NCBI GenBank assembly: GCA_050948665.1
Contig: JBMNEH010000001.1
Coordinates: forward strand, 1,240,001-1,304,000
DNA: 64,000 bases
Direction of reading: 5' to 3'
Source: JBMNEH01 sp050948665
Lineage (GTDB): Bacteria; Bacillota; Clostridia; Christensenellales; UMGS416
The position numbers and the translations under genes are program-made. A model generated the notes under the pieces. The model had not been told where the DNA came from and searched no databases. It worked only from the letters and a program-made list of their open reading frames with translations. This document shows positions 36,365 to 45,196 of this stretch, in pieces; the stretch's first letter is position 1; every line of letters starts with the position of its first letter.

Positions 36365-37875
36365 GATGCGTCTCCGGATACCATATTTTTTCTGGCAGAT
36401 TGAAACATTGCGAAAAAGTCATTGGTATCAGCTCTGGTTAAATATACTTGCTGTCCCTCCTCAGCACCGGAAAGGATTTGCACATACGTATCATTCGCCA
36501 GGCCGATCGACACGGGTATGAGGGTTTCTTCTGTAATATCATCACCGGGCACCGAAAGGAATTTTTGCCCGTCTCGAGTAATCAATGCTTCTACAGGCAC
36601 AAGCAATGTATTCTCAGCAAAACCAGTACTTATTTCAGCATCCGCAGTCATACCCAAGTATAGTCGAGGGTCATCCTGCAATCGCAGGGTTACGCTGTAG
36701 GTGGTGACTCCACCTGCAGATATCCCCGAGCGGCTAATGCCTACCACCTTAGCGCTCAACACTGTATTTTCCAAAGCAGGAAGCTCTACCGTGGCATTAT
36801 AACCTTTAGCAACAGACAATATGTCCAGCTCGTCAACATCAATTAGAAGCTCCATCCCGCCGGTAGCAATTTGAAAAGCAATCGCATTCTTTTGCGTATA
36901 TAATCCCTCTGACAGAGTCATGTTAGCAAGAATTCCACTTTCCGGGGCGGTTATCTTCAGCTTTTCACGATTATCGACTAAATCTGATAAAGCTTTCTTT
37001 GCATCCCTGATTGCATCATATTGGGCGAGCAACTGCGCGGAAAGAATTTTACCTTCCAGACGAAAGAGTCTTGTTCCGAGAGAAACTGCGTCATTTACCG
37101 TAGGTACACTCCGGATAATGCCCGTAGTTCCTTTTACCGGATACGGCCGATGCACCTCCAGAGCTCCCCTTCCAATACTTTCTCCATCCTTATAGACAAC
37201 CACCTCTTCCCCTGAATTCCATGATGTATCCTCTGTCAATATAACGGCATGCCCTTCACGGATTTCTACAACATACCCGTCCTGGCTCTCGACTCCCAAC
37301 TGAAGAGTTACCGTATCTCCGATAGATAGTTTTTCATTATTCAGAGTTACTTCCATATTTCCATCAAGTGAAAGGACAGCAAGACAACCGTGCACGGATT
37401 GTACCGCCTCCACAGTGTCGCCTATTTCCGCGTATACCTCTTTTACCCGTGCCGGCGCTCCCGCATATAGTGAATTGTGGCCCGAAAGGGGGAGTGCAGC
37501 CAACCCGTCCTCCAATTCCTCTAATGTCTCCTGCGCCGCTTTGATATCATCTTCAAGCCCGGAACCATCCAGCAATCCGATACAACTTCCCTTCTCAACA
37601 GCGTCACCGTTCGTATAATATACCTTCAACACCTTCGCGGTAAGTTCACTCTGCACTGGAAGCAACTCAGCAGCTGATAGGGCACCGCTTCCGTATACAG
37701 TAGTAGTAATACTGCCTCTGAAAACAACACCTGTTTTATTCCGTGCAGATAACTGCTCTTCATAAATACGCATTCTTCTGTTCAGTAATCCTATCCCGCC
37801 ACCGACAACTAGACCCACGGAGATAAGAACAATTATAGAAATCTGCCACCATCGCAAACGTTTCTTTTCCTTCAT
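36361..37875 (-). CDS. Membrane-fusion/HlyD-type periplasmic adaptor-like subunit
   Basis: 504 residues. One N-terminal membrane anchor (WWQISIIVLISVGLVVGGGIGLL, about 10-32), then lipoyl/barrel-sandwich halves separated by a helical segment, beta-barrel (about 350-430) and a C-terminal membrane-proximal domain. A Gram-positive MacA counterpart. First gene of the operon, RBS GGAGGGG before ATG 37875. A -10 box TATAAT is at 37899-37904 on the minus strand with a poor -35 that coincides with an inverted repeat. Confidence 0.88.
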   Translation of the reverse strand: MKEKKRLRWWQISIIVLISVGLVVGGGIGLLNRRMRIYEEQLSARNKTGVVFRGSITTTVYGSGALSAAELLPVQSELTAKVLKVYYTNGDAVEKGSCIGLLDGSGLEDDIKAAQETLEELEDGLAALPLSGHNSLYAGAPARVKEVYAEIGDTVEAVQSVHGCLAVLSLDGNMEVTLNNEKLSIGDTVTLQLGVESQDGYVVEIREGHAVILTEDTSWNSGEEVVVYKDGESIGRGALEVHRPYPVKGTTGIIRSVPTVNDAVSLGTRLFRLEGKILSAQLLAQYDAIRDAKKALSDLVDNREKLKITAPESGILANMTLSEGLYTQKNAIAFQIATGGMELLIDVDELDILSVAKGYNATVELPALENTVLSAKVVGISRSGISAGGVTTYSVTLRLQDDPRLYLGMTADAEISTGFAENTLLVPVEALITRDGQKFLSVPGDDITEETLIPVSIGLANDTYVQILSGAEEGQQVYLTRADTNDFFAMFQSARKNMVSGDAS

Positions 37876-37924
37876 ATCACCCCTCCTTATCTTATTGTAT
37901 TATAGCCCAATATAATTACTTAAG

Positions 37925-37939
37925 TATGAATAATTCATA
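37925..37939. repeat. 15-base inverted repeat at the efflux-operon promoter
   Basis: TATGAAT-A-ATTCATA, perfect. It covers the expected -35 position of the leftward efflux operon, so it is a candidate operator or activator site. The two TGAAT/ATTCA halves resemble ArgR half sites, but the one-base spacing does not fit an ARG box. Confidence 0.5.
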
Positions 37940-38082
37940 ATTTGCAAAAATAGATAACAAGGATAAGATGGGACGTTGATAGGTTTATGCCGTACACTGT
38001 CCATCAAATAGGATCTACAAGATTATCTGTTCATATGTTCATATAGTAAAGATCAGAATGTTACAATTTTGTAATAAAACTA

Positions 38083-38111
38083 TTGCATTCCGGATAATAA
38101 TCTGATATAAT
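38083..38111 (+). promoter_or_regulatory. Promoter of the SpoIID/SH3 gene
   Basis: TTGCAT (38083-38088), 17-base spacer, TATAAT (38106-38111), about 50 bases before ATG 38163. Confidence 0.75.
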
Positions 38112-38162
38112 ATGTAACGTCCACTCTTTCGGGACTTTTTGAAAGGAGGGTGTCTGGATTTG

Positions 38163-41100
38163 ATGCGACGCTTCTTGATTGCAATTCTGGCCGTTTGCCT
38201 GATAATAACGGGGACTTTCTTTGACCGGAAAATGGCTTCAGCGGCTACAGATACCCGTTATATTAGGGTAAGACTGACAAGTTACGGCACTCTTTCTTCT
38301 ACTACCATGAAAATAAATGGGAGTTATTACATAAGGGAAGCGCCGGGTATTCCGCTTAATCGCGGCACGGTGGTGGGATTCTCTGTCAGTAACGGGAAAT
38401 TGCTGTTATCAGTAAATGGGACCCGAATAACAATGGGTACTTCTGTAACACTGAAGCGCTGTTCTTCTGCGTCCTCCTCAAACTGGATTACCTTAACCTC
38501 ACCGGCCGGTTATAATTATCCGGGAGATATGACGGTTTCTGTGAATTCTTCCTCCCTGCAGTTGGTGGTGCGGGTGTTTATGGAAGATTATTTGATGGGA
38601 GTACTGCCTTATGAGATGAGCAACTCCTTCCCCCTGGAGGCATTGAAAGCACAAGCCGTTGCAGCACGTACCTATGCTGTTGCCAATGTATCCGGTACAG
38701 GTACATATGACGTGGTAGATACCTCCGCCAATCAGGTTTACAGAGGATACAACACGGCTTACAGTCGTTGTGCTCAAGCGATCCGGGAGACCTCAGGGCA
38801 AATTCTGCTTTGGAAGGGTGCTGTATCGGACGGGGTATATTCTGCAAGCAACGGCGGACAAATAAACCCTCGTTGCCCCCGTTGGGGGAAATTTAATACT
38901 TACCATACGATAAAAGACGATCCTTACGATTTAGCAAATATCTCAAGCCCATCCTATACTTTTCTTTTTCCGGCGACATTGGATACCGCAACACCGATGG
39001 ATCCCCGAATCGAAGCGTTGGTAAAGAAAATGCTTGTTACTGCAGCGAAAGAACAGGGAATCACAGTGTCAGCGAGCCAAATAACCATATTGGGTTTTGA
39101 TGATGTACAACTTCATACTTTACCCGCGGCTACAGCAAACGGCGCTACCGATCCCATAAGTTACGAGTATCAAAAGGCAGCCCTCACGGTTCGTTGTACT
39201 TTATTGGACAACAATTACACACTCACGGGCAATATTTCCACTGCTGACTTGAAAGCCTCCTGCTCGGGAGATACCGGTACACTAGCTTACCACCGTGTTT
39301 TCTATCGCGAAGTCTCTGACGACGGTAAGTATTTCCGGATTATTGCCAGAGGTTACGGACACGGTATAGGCATGAGTCAACGGGGAGCCCAAGAGATGGC
39401 AAATCAGGGTTTTTCCGTTATGCAGATATTAGATTTCTATTATGGTGGCTGTATAATTGGCAATAACGGTACCATAGGTGATACACTTGCCTCCATACCC
39501 GAACGAGGCAATACACAATACGTGACAACAACCGCAGTTAACCTAACTTATACACCCGGAGGATCCGTAACTGCAGCAGGAGGAAGCCTGGCAGCAAATA
39601 CCACAGTTGAAGCGGTGCTGGTCAGTGGTTCATATACTCTTGTTTTTAACGAAACTTCCGGAGCCATAGGTTATTTATCGACAAGCAAACTTCAACAAGC
39701 TACACTGAACCCTGATAATCTTCCCATTATTGCGCAAGGTCAAGTCATGGTAAATTCGTTGTATGTGAGGTCAAATGCTTCAGCGAACAGCGCTATTCTT
39801 GGGGTGGTCAACCTGGATCATATGCTTCAGATTGTTGAGCTGGGAGATTGGTGTAAAATCATATTCGGCGGCGGCTATGGGTATGTCAACGCAACATACA
39901 TTCGTATATTATCCACAGAGCCAACACCCACGTTTACCGCATTACCCGAAGCTACCCTCGGAGATATCCAGCGTACCGGCATTGTGAATGCAACATTATT
40001 GAATGTTCGAAGCGGACCTGGCACGGGATATACTTCTATCGGCAGATTACCCAACGGCACCGTAGTCACGATCATCGAAATAGGGAACCAATGGCTCAAA
40101 ATCATATTCGAAGACAGCACAGGGTATGTCAGCGCTGCGTATATTCTGCTGGATCCTATAGTAGAGACTGCTATTCCTTCTTTAACCGCAACAATTACTC
40201 CATCCGCTACTCCTGCCTCAACCCAAGTTTGGACAGGAACTATCCATGCAACTGCGCTAAATTACCGAACTGGACCCAGTACAAAATATCCCATAAAAGG
40301 CACGCTTCCTAACGGTACAAAGTTGACAATCCTTGCTTTGGGTGATTGGTATAAAATTGCATATGCAAACGGGGAATATTTTGTGAATGCAAGCTATGTT
40401 ACTCTTGACACACCGCCTACGGCAACTCCTTCGCCTACACAACCTATGATTACAACTACTCCTTCACCTGTACAAACCACAGCCACGGCAACCCCCGTGG
40501 TGACCCAGACACCCGCAGCTACCTGTCAAGGCAAAGTAACTGCAACCCATCTATATTATCGTACCGGTCCCGGTACTCAGTATCCCTCAAAAGGTACATT
40601 GGTAAAGGGAACAATAGTAACTGTATTAGAAACAGGACAATGGTTGAAGGTGCTCATAAACAACACTCCCTGCTATGTCAGTGGCAATTACGTGGAAATA
40701 TTGACAAATACTCCTATTTTTACCGCCTCAACATCGGGGAAGGGAATTATTACGGCAAATTCGCTGTATGTTCGCAGCCAAGCCTCTACCTCGGGAAAGG
40801 TACTCGGCACACTGCACCGGAATGATGCGGTTACAATATTAACAACCGGTTCTACATGGCACACAATTGAGTATAAAGGAAGCATAGCCTATATAAGCGC
40901 AAAGTATGTGAGAATTACAGCTCCTGTAATCACAATGACTGCGACACCGGCGGCAACATCTGCACCAACGGCAACGCTCCAGGCTACCGCAACCGCTGAT
41001 AAAAAGCAATACCAGGGTATAGTAAGAGCAAGAAGGCTGAACTACCGGGAAGGTCCCTCCACAGCATCAGCTGTTATCGGTACGCTTACAAAAGATACAC

Positions 41101-41204
41101 GGGTCACAATACTGGAAACAGGCAACACTTGGCATAAAATTAGTCTCAATGACGAAGTTTATTATGTCAGTGCTACATATATACAGTTAATAGAAATCAT
41201 ATAA
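38163..41204 (+). CDS. Secreted SpoIID/LytB-domain protein with C-terminal SH3-like repeats
   Basis: 1013 residues from ATG 38163 (TTG 38160 also possible; GGAGGG at 38145-38150). N-terminal signal segment RRFLIAILAVCLIITGTFFDRKMASAA (about 2-29). The SpoIID domain (about 130-430) has LMGVLPYEMSNSFPLEALKAQAVAARTYA, with the Glu that is catalytic in SpoIID lytic transglycosylases, and GYGHGIGMSQRGAQEMANQGFSVMQILDFYYGGC near its end. After a degenerate first copy come six SH3-like wall-binding repeats joined by Thr/Pro-rich linkers. It should cut or remodel peptidoglycan outside the membrane. B. subtilis SpoIID is about a third this length and lacks the repeats. Confidence 0.92.
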   Translation: MRRFLIAILAVCLIITGTFFDRKMASAATDTRYIRVRLTSYGTLSSTTMKINGSYYIREAPGIPLNRGTVVGFSVSNGKLLLSVNGTRITMGTSVTLKRCSSASSSNWITLTSPAGYNYPGDMTVSVNSSSLQLVVRVFMEDYLMGVLPYEMSNSFPLEALKAQAVAARTYAVANVSGTGTYDVVDTSANQVYRGYNTAYSRCAQAIRETSGQILLWKGAVSDGVYSASNGGQINPRCPRWGKFNTYHTIKDDPYDLANISSPSYTFLFPATLDTATPMDPRIEALVKKMLVTAAKEQGITVSASQITILGFDDVQLHTLPAATANGATDPISYEYQKAALTVRCTLLDNNYTLTGNISTADLKASCSGDTGTLAYHRVFYREVSDDGKYFRIIARGYGHGIGMSQRGAQEMANQGFSVMQILDFYYGGCIIGNNGTIGDTLASIPERGNTQYVTTTAVNLTYTPGGSVTAAGGSLAANTTVEAVLVSGSYTLVFNETSGAIGYLSTSKLQQATLNPDNLPIIAQGQVMVNSLYVRSNASANSAILGVVNLDHMLQIVELGDWCKIIFGGGYGYVNATYIRILSTEPTPTFTALPEATLGDIQRTGIVNATLLNVRSGPGTGYTSIGRLPNGTVVTIIEIGNQWLKIIFEDSTGYVSAAYILLDPIVETAIPSLTATITPSATPASTQVWTGTIHATALNYRTGPSTKYPIKGTLPNGTKLTILALGDWYKIAYANGEYFVNASYVTLDTPPTATPSPTQPMITTTPSPVQTTATATPVVTQTPAATCQGKVTATHLYYRTGPGTQYPSKGTLVKGTIVTVLETGQWLKVLINNTPCYVSGNYVEILTNTPIFTASTSGKGIITANSLYVRSQASTSGKVLGTLHRNDAVTILTTGSTWHTIEYKGSIAYISAKYVRITAPVITMTATPAATSAPTATLQATATADKKQYQGIVRARRLNYREGPSTASAVIGTLTKDTRVTILETGNTWHKISLNDEVYYVSATYIQLIEII
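39738..41190 (+). repeat. Six tandem SH3-like domain repeats (protein level)
   Basis: Units begin near 39738, 39978, 40235, 40529, 40742 and 41014, each about 57 codons with the pattern G-x-V-x-A-x-x-L-x-x-R-x-G-x-x-T ... G-T-L ... V-T-I-L-E-x-G-x-W-x-K-I ... G-Y-V-x-A-x-Y-I. They are joined by Thr/Pro/Ala-rich linkers of very different lengths, about 3-70 residues; the longest (about residues 748-790) is almost only T, P, A, V and S. DNA-level identity between units is low, so they are old duplications. Confidence 0.88.
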
Positions 41205-41207
41205 TGA

Positions 41208-41239
41208 AGAAGCGGGGGAGTTGCCCCGCTTCTTTCTTA
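41208..41239 (+). terminator. Terminator after the SpoIID/SH3 gene
   Basis: Eleven-pair stem AAGAAGCGGGG (41208-41218) with CCCCGCTTCTT (41225-41235), six-base loop, followed by TCTT. Confidence 0.88.
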
Positions 41240-41653
41240 TACATATAGCAATTCCTGCAGCCGTAATACATATGCAGAAATCTATTGATCATTTTCGACA
41301 GGAGATCTATACTTCGATCACTTTCCTATGACGAATAATTTATTCTTTCAAGCCATGGAACCCTGCTACTGATATAGCAGAAAGATACTCTCTCTCCAAG
41401 GCAGCGGAGGTAAAAAGAAACACTGTCCTGATTTTTTCACTTTCCCAGGAGCCATGACCGTATCTCGAACTGGCGGATTATTGAACGCAAAAGAGGTATT
41501 GCAGTATTCTTTGCGCATCCAATCGGGGGGGTGGAAAATCTTTCGTATAGCTACATCCTGAAAACAAAATACTGTGATTTAACTTCACGCCAGTCCTTCC
41601 GGGTAAAAGTATCACGATAATAATCCGGTACGAGCGGCGTATAAATAGCAGCT
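41240..41653. other. Intergenic region, possible gene remnant on the minus strand
   Basis: Between two convergent transcripts. No intact gene. On the minus strand an open frame of about 70 codons (41366-41580; first ATG 41518) has protein-like composition (..PPDWMRKEY..FNNPPVRDTVMAPGK..), and the frame just before it, overlapping the argJ stop, continues with ..PDYYRDTFTRKDWREV... Together they could be a decayed, frameshifted gene. No ribosome site or known family was recognised. Confidence 0.3.
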
Positions 41654-42847
41654 TTATGTACGATACTCCGCATTGATAGAAATATAATCATGAGAAAAGT
41701 CACAAGTGTACATTGTATCCTTTCCTTTACCCATACGGAAATCTAATGTATAGACAACTTCTTTTTGCTTAAGAAGCGCCAGGGCTTCCGCTTCGGAGAA
41801 GGGCAAGGCAGTGCCATTTTCACAGACCATAAGAGGACCAATCCAGATATTTACTGTATTCGGATTGAAATCTACACCGGAATAACCGGCGGCAGTGATA
41901 AGACGTCCCCAGTTTGCATCGTTTCCGTAAGCAGCGGTTTTGCACAGAGGAGAACGAGCAATAGAAGCGGCAATGATATGGGCTGCGCTGTCATTTTCAG
42001 CTCCTCGCACCCTTATTTCAAGCAATTTCGTGGCGCCTTCACCGTCAGCAGCCAGCATTCGGGCAAGCTTATCCAGAATATCACAAAGCGCTTCCGTAAA
42101 CCGATTAAGCTCCGGATCCTCCACCTGAAGCATCCTGTTTCCCGCCAGGCCATTCGCCAACAAAGTAGCTTGGTCACAGACCGAAGTATCTCCATCTACA
42201 CTTATACGGTTCAATGTTATACTCGCAGCAGAGCGCAGCGCTTTATCCGCCGCAGCGGAGGTAAGGGCGGCGTCCGTAGTTATAAGACAAAGCATGGTTG
42301 CCATATTTGGGTGTATCATACCTGAGCCTTTGGCCATAGCACCAATTTTTACCGTTTTTCCGTCAATAATACATTCATCTTGTGCCATTTTCGGATGAGT
42401 ATCCGTAGTCATAATCGCCATCGCTGCGTCAATCCCGTGATCCTTACTTGCATGAGTACAAGCAGTATGTACACCCTGTATTAATGCGTCTATGGGCAGA
42501 GGCTTCCCGATTACACCAGTGGATTGCGGAAGTACATGATTTACCGGACATCCCACTGCCTGCGCGCCTGCCATGGCATAACGAAGCGCGTCCATTTCTC
42601 CTCTTTCTCCCAAGCAGGCATTAGCGCACCCGCTGTTCATTAGCACCAATCTTGCTGTACCACAGGAAATGTGCTTTCTGGACAGCAAAAGCGAATGACC
42701 CTTTATCACATTCTTCGTAAAAAGCGCAGCCGCCGAAGCAGGGCGATCACTAATAATCGCTGCCAAATCCAATTTGTTATTTTTTTTTATACCCGCACAG
42801 ATGCCGGCAGCCCGAAATCCCTCCGGGTAGGTAACTCCGTAAAGCAT
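41654..42847 (-). CDS. argJ: Bifunctional ornithine acetyltransferase/N-acetylglutamate synthase ArgJ
   Basis: 397 residues from ATG 42847 (GGGAGG upstream). It contains the self-cleavage block KGSGMIHPNMATMLCLITTD, where the chain is cut before the Thr to give the alpha and beta subunits, GVTYPEGFRAAGICAGIK at the start, and YGNDANWGRLITAAGYSG near the end. ArgJ recycles the acetyl group from acetylornithine to glutamate. Alone on its transcript, separated from argBDF by about 6.4 kb. Promoter at 42877-42906. Confidence 0.96.
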   Translation of the reverse strand: MLYGVTYPEGFRAAGICAGIKKNNKLDLAAIISDRPASAAALFTKNVIKGHSLLLSRKHISCGTARLVLMNSGCANACLGERGEMDALRYAMAGAQAVGCPVNHVLPQSTGVIGKPLPIDALIQGVHTACTHASKDHGIDAAMAIMTTDTHPKMAQDECIIDGKTVKIGAMAKGSGMIHPNMATMLCLITTDAALTSAAADKALRSAASITLNRISVDGDTSVCDQATLLANGLAGNRMLQVEDPELNRFTEALCDILDKLARMLAADGEGATKLLEIRVRGAENDSAAHIIAASIARSPLCKTAAYGNDANWGRLITAAGYSGVDFNPNTVNIWIGPLMVCENGTALPFSEAEALALLKQKEVVYTLDFRMGKGKDTMYTCDFSHDYISINAEYRT

Positions 42848-42876
42848 TTTTCCTCCCATACCATTCGTCTTCCGTG

Positions 42877-42906
42877 ATTATACCATCAAGAAATGGTAAT
42901 CCGCAA
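42877..42906 (-). promoter_or_regulatory. argJ promoter with internal inverted repeat
   Basis: Minus strand TTGCGG (42901-42906) and TATAAT (42877-42882) with an 18-base spacer. An inverted repeat TACCAT-6-ATGGTA (42881-42898) fills the spacer, so a repressor there would block polymerase directly. It does not match the ARG box consensus closely. Confidence 0.6.
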
Positions 42907-42909
42907 CAC

Positions 42910-42938
42910 TTGACAAAGGAAAGCGCATTCTATATACT
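42910..42938 (+). promoter_or_regulatory. Promoter of the T-box leader
   Basis: Consensus TTGACA (42910-42915), 17-base spacer, TATACT (42933-42938). The -35 boxes of this promoter and of argJ lie only three bases apart, back to back. Confidence 0.82.
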
Positions 42939-42944
42939 TCTGTT

Positions 42945-43207
42945 GGATGGCGATGACGGAGGAGAAGTAACCGCTGTTTATCCGTAAAGAGAGTTGCCGG
43001 TTGGTGAGAGGCATACGGAACACAGATGGTGAATACACTTTCAGAGCCTTGCACCGAAGGGCATTTGTCTGTAGGCTGCAACGGGTACGCCCGTTACTGC
43101 GTTGAAACACGGTATATCCGATGTTTAAAAGGCGGCTTATAGCCGTGAACCTTGGGTGGTACAGCGAAGATCTATCTCTCGCCCCTTGGATGGGGCGGGA
43201 GTTTTTT
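42945..43207 (+). ncRNA. T-box riboswitch leader, apparent Tyr (UAC) specifier
   Basis: A complete T-box leader. Stem I shows AGTA (42966-42969), an AGAGAG bulge and GGTTGGTGA distal loop motif (about 42988-43008), and on the return strand GAATACA with TAC at 43034-43036 in the specifier position. The T-box sequence TTGGGTGGTACAGCGA is at 43152-43167. The terminator follows: CTCTCGCCCC (43176-43185) paired with GGGGCGGGAG (43192-43201) and six Ts. Uncharged tRNA matching the specifier should stabilise the antiterminator and switch on the gene below. The T-box class is clear; tyrosine is my reading of the specifier. Confidence 0.93.
43176..43207 (+). terminator. T-box regulated terminator
   Basis: Ten-pair stem with a six-base loop and six Ts (43202-43207). 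The 5' arm overlaps bases TCGCCCC that can alternatively pair with the T-box sequence. Confidence 0.9.
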
Positions 43208-43296
43208 ATACTCTTTCCCAAACATCGTTCCTTTGAGAAAAGTACGTTCTATCACAGACAGGCAAGGACCTGCTCTGACATTGAAAGGAGATCTCT

Positions 43297-44934
43297 ATGA
43301 TCATTACAAAATTCTTGGAGCAAAATGCCAAGTTGTATCCGGAAGATATTGCTATAGTGGAAATCAACCCGCAGCATGAATTTCACGAGGATTCATGGAC
43401 GGAATACAGTCTGGTGGAGTCCGCTCCCGGCGATGCTTACCGCAGAGAAATCAGTTGGAGCGACTTTGATCGCCGAGCAAATCGGTTTGCCAATGTTTTA
43501 TTGGCCAACGGAATAAAAAAGGGGGACAAAGTAGCCATCTTATTAATGAACTGCTTAGAATGGCTACCGATTTATTTCGGAATCTTGAAGATGGGCGCCT
43601 TAGCCGTTCCGATGAATTACCGTTACTCGTCGGATGAAATTCGTTATTGCCTTGATTTATCCGATGCGTCCGTTTTGATTTTCGGACCGGAGTTTAAAGA
43701 ACGGATAGCCGCTATTCACAAAGATATTCCCGCAATAAAACTTGCATTCTTCGTAGGAGGCAGCTGTCCTGATTACGCTTTGAGTTATTTCCAGTATATT
43801 TCATATTGCTCAAGCAGAAATCCGGGTATTGCCCTTTCTCCATCGGACGATGCCGCTATATATTTCTCCTCAGGCACTACCGGCTTCCCAAAGGCTATAC
43901 TACATAACCATGAGAGTTTGACCCACGCCGCACTATGTGAACAAAGTCACCATGGGCAAACAAGAGAGGATTGCTTTTTGTGTATACCGCCACTATACCA
44001 CACGGGTGCGAAGATGCATTGGTTTGGCTCCCTTGTATCGGGCAGCTCTGCCGTAATCCTTCGTGGAGTCTCTCCAAAATGGATCATCGAAACCGTTTCG
44101 CTAGAGCATTGCACAATAGTATGGCTCTTAGTGCCTTGGGCTCAGGATATTCTCGATGCGATTGATCGCGGTGAAATAGAACTATCAAAATATGAGCTCA
44201 CTCAGTGGCGTTTGATGCATATCGGCGCACAACCCGTTCCTCCAAGCCTGATCCATCGATGGAAACAGGTATTCCCCAAGCATCAGTATGATACCAATTA
44301 CGGCCTGACAGAATCAATCGGTCCAGGTTGTGTACATCTTGGTGTGGATAACATTCACAAGGTCGGCGCAATTGGGAAGCCGGGTTTCGGTTGGCAAGCA
44401 CGGATTGTGGATTCGGAAGGAAATGACCTCGCCAACGGCAAAGTAGGGGAACTGCTGATAAGTGGTCCCGGTTTAATGTCCTGTTATTATCATGACCCCA
44501 AGGCTACGAATGAAGTATTGAGGGATGGTTGGCTGTATACCGGAGACATGGCTATGATGGATGAAGAGAGCTTTATCTATTTAGTTGACCGAAAAAAGGA
44601 TGTCATTATTACCGGCGGGGAGAACCTCTATCCGGTTCAGATCGAAGATTTTATACGGGGTTATAAAAAGGTAAAAGATGTAGCCGTTATCGGCAGACCG
44701 GATCCACGGCTTGGTGAAATCGCTTCCGCAATCATTGAGATTCGAGAAGGCATGACATGCACAAAAGAAGAAATCGAAGAATTTTGTATGGCTATGCCCC
44801 GATACAAGCGCCCCAGGGAAATCATTTTTGACATAGTTCCCAGAAATCCTACCGGGAAAATAGAGAAGCCCGTTCTTCGGAAAAAATACGGCGCATTAGC
44901 TCTGGTGGCACAGCAGACAGAAATAATTGAATAA
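43297..44934 (+). CDS. AMP-forming acyl/aryl-CoA ligase (ANL superfamily)
   Basis: 545 residues. ATP loop IYFSSGTTGFPKAILHNH (about 185-202), YGLTES motif, TGDMAMMDEESFIYLVDRKKDVIITGGENLYPVQIE (hinge and A8 motif) and catalytic Lys in NPTGKIEKPVLRKKYG near the end. It should adenylate a carboxylate and transfer it to CoA; the acid cannot be read from sequence. Expression is under a T-box leader. Near the N-terminus is an insertion (EINPQHEFHEDSWTEYSLVESAPGD) before the usual SWSDFDRRANRFANVL. Single-gene transcript followed by a hairpin. RBS GAAAGGAG. Confidence 0.92.
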   Translation: MIITKFLEQNAKLYPEDIAIVEINPQHEFHEDSWTEYSLVESAPGDAYRREISWSDFDRRANRFANVLLANGIKKGDKVAILLMNCLEWLPIYFGILKMGALAVPMNYRYSSDEIRYCLDLSDASVLIFGPEFKERIAAIHKDIPAIKLAFFVGGSCPDYALSYFQYISYCSSRNPGIALSPSDDAAIYFSSGTTGFPKAILHNHESLTHAALCEQSHHGQTREDCFLCIPPLYHTGAKMHWFGSLVSGSSAVILRGVSPKWIIETVSLEHCTIVWLLVPWAQDILDAIDRGEIELSKYELTQWRLMHIGAQPVPPSLIHRWKQVFPKHQYDTNYGLTESIGPGCVHLGVDNIHKVGAIGKPGFGWQARIVDSEGNDLANGKVGELLISGPGLMSCYYHDPKATNEVLRDGWLYTGDMAMMDEESFIYLVDRKKDVIITGGENLYPVQIEDFIRGYKKVKDVAVIGRPDPRLGEIASAIIEIREGMTCTKEEIEEFCMAMPRYKRPREIIFDIVPRNPTGKIEKPVLRKKYGALALVAQQTEIIE

Positions 44935-44941
44935 TACAGAG

Positions 44942-44971
44942 AGAACCGATGTACCAGATTACATCGGTTCT
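44942..44971 (+). terminator. Hairpin after the CoA ligase gene
   Basis: Twelve-pair stem AGAACCGATGTA (44942-44953) with TACATCGGTTCT (44960-44971), six-base loop, then TACTG. Strong stem but weak U-run. Confidence 0.6.
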
Positions 44972-45196
44972 TACTGTAAACAGCTCATTTGTTCACCGAA
45001 AAAGCTCTTAGTATGTGTATGCAAAGATTCTGTATTTATTATGTAATTTCTCATATTATATTCTTCTGTTTATGTTTTTGATTCCCGCATATGATTTTCT
45101 ATGCGTCACGATGATAGATTGTAAAAACAGATATACGCCCTGATATATCCGGCTCACAATCAGTGATTATAATCTTTCTTATTGTCACGTCAATGA
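44972..45196. other. AT-rich intergenic region upstream of nagB
   Basis: About 225 bases without a gene or recognised RNA. The nagB promoter lies at its right end. Confidence 0.5.

Noticed and set aside
39738..41190. Regularly spaced repeats considered as a CRISPR array
   Set aside because: They are about 170-base protein-coding SH3 units with low DNA identity and Thr/Pro linkers, all in one reading frame.
41765..42325. Plus-strand frame of 186 codons
   Set aside because: Lies entirely antisense to argJ and shows no family motif or ribosome site.
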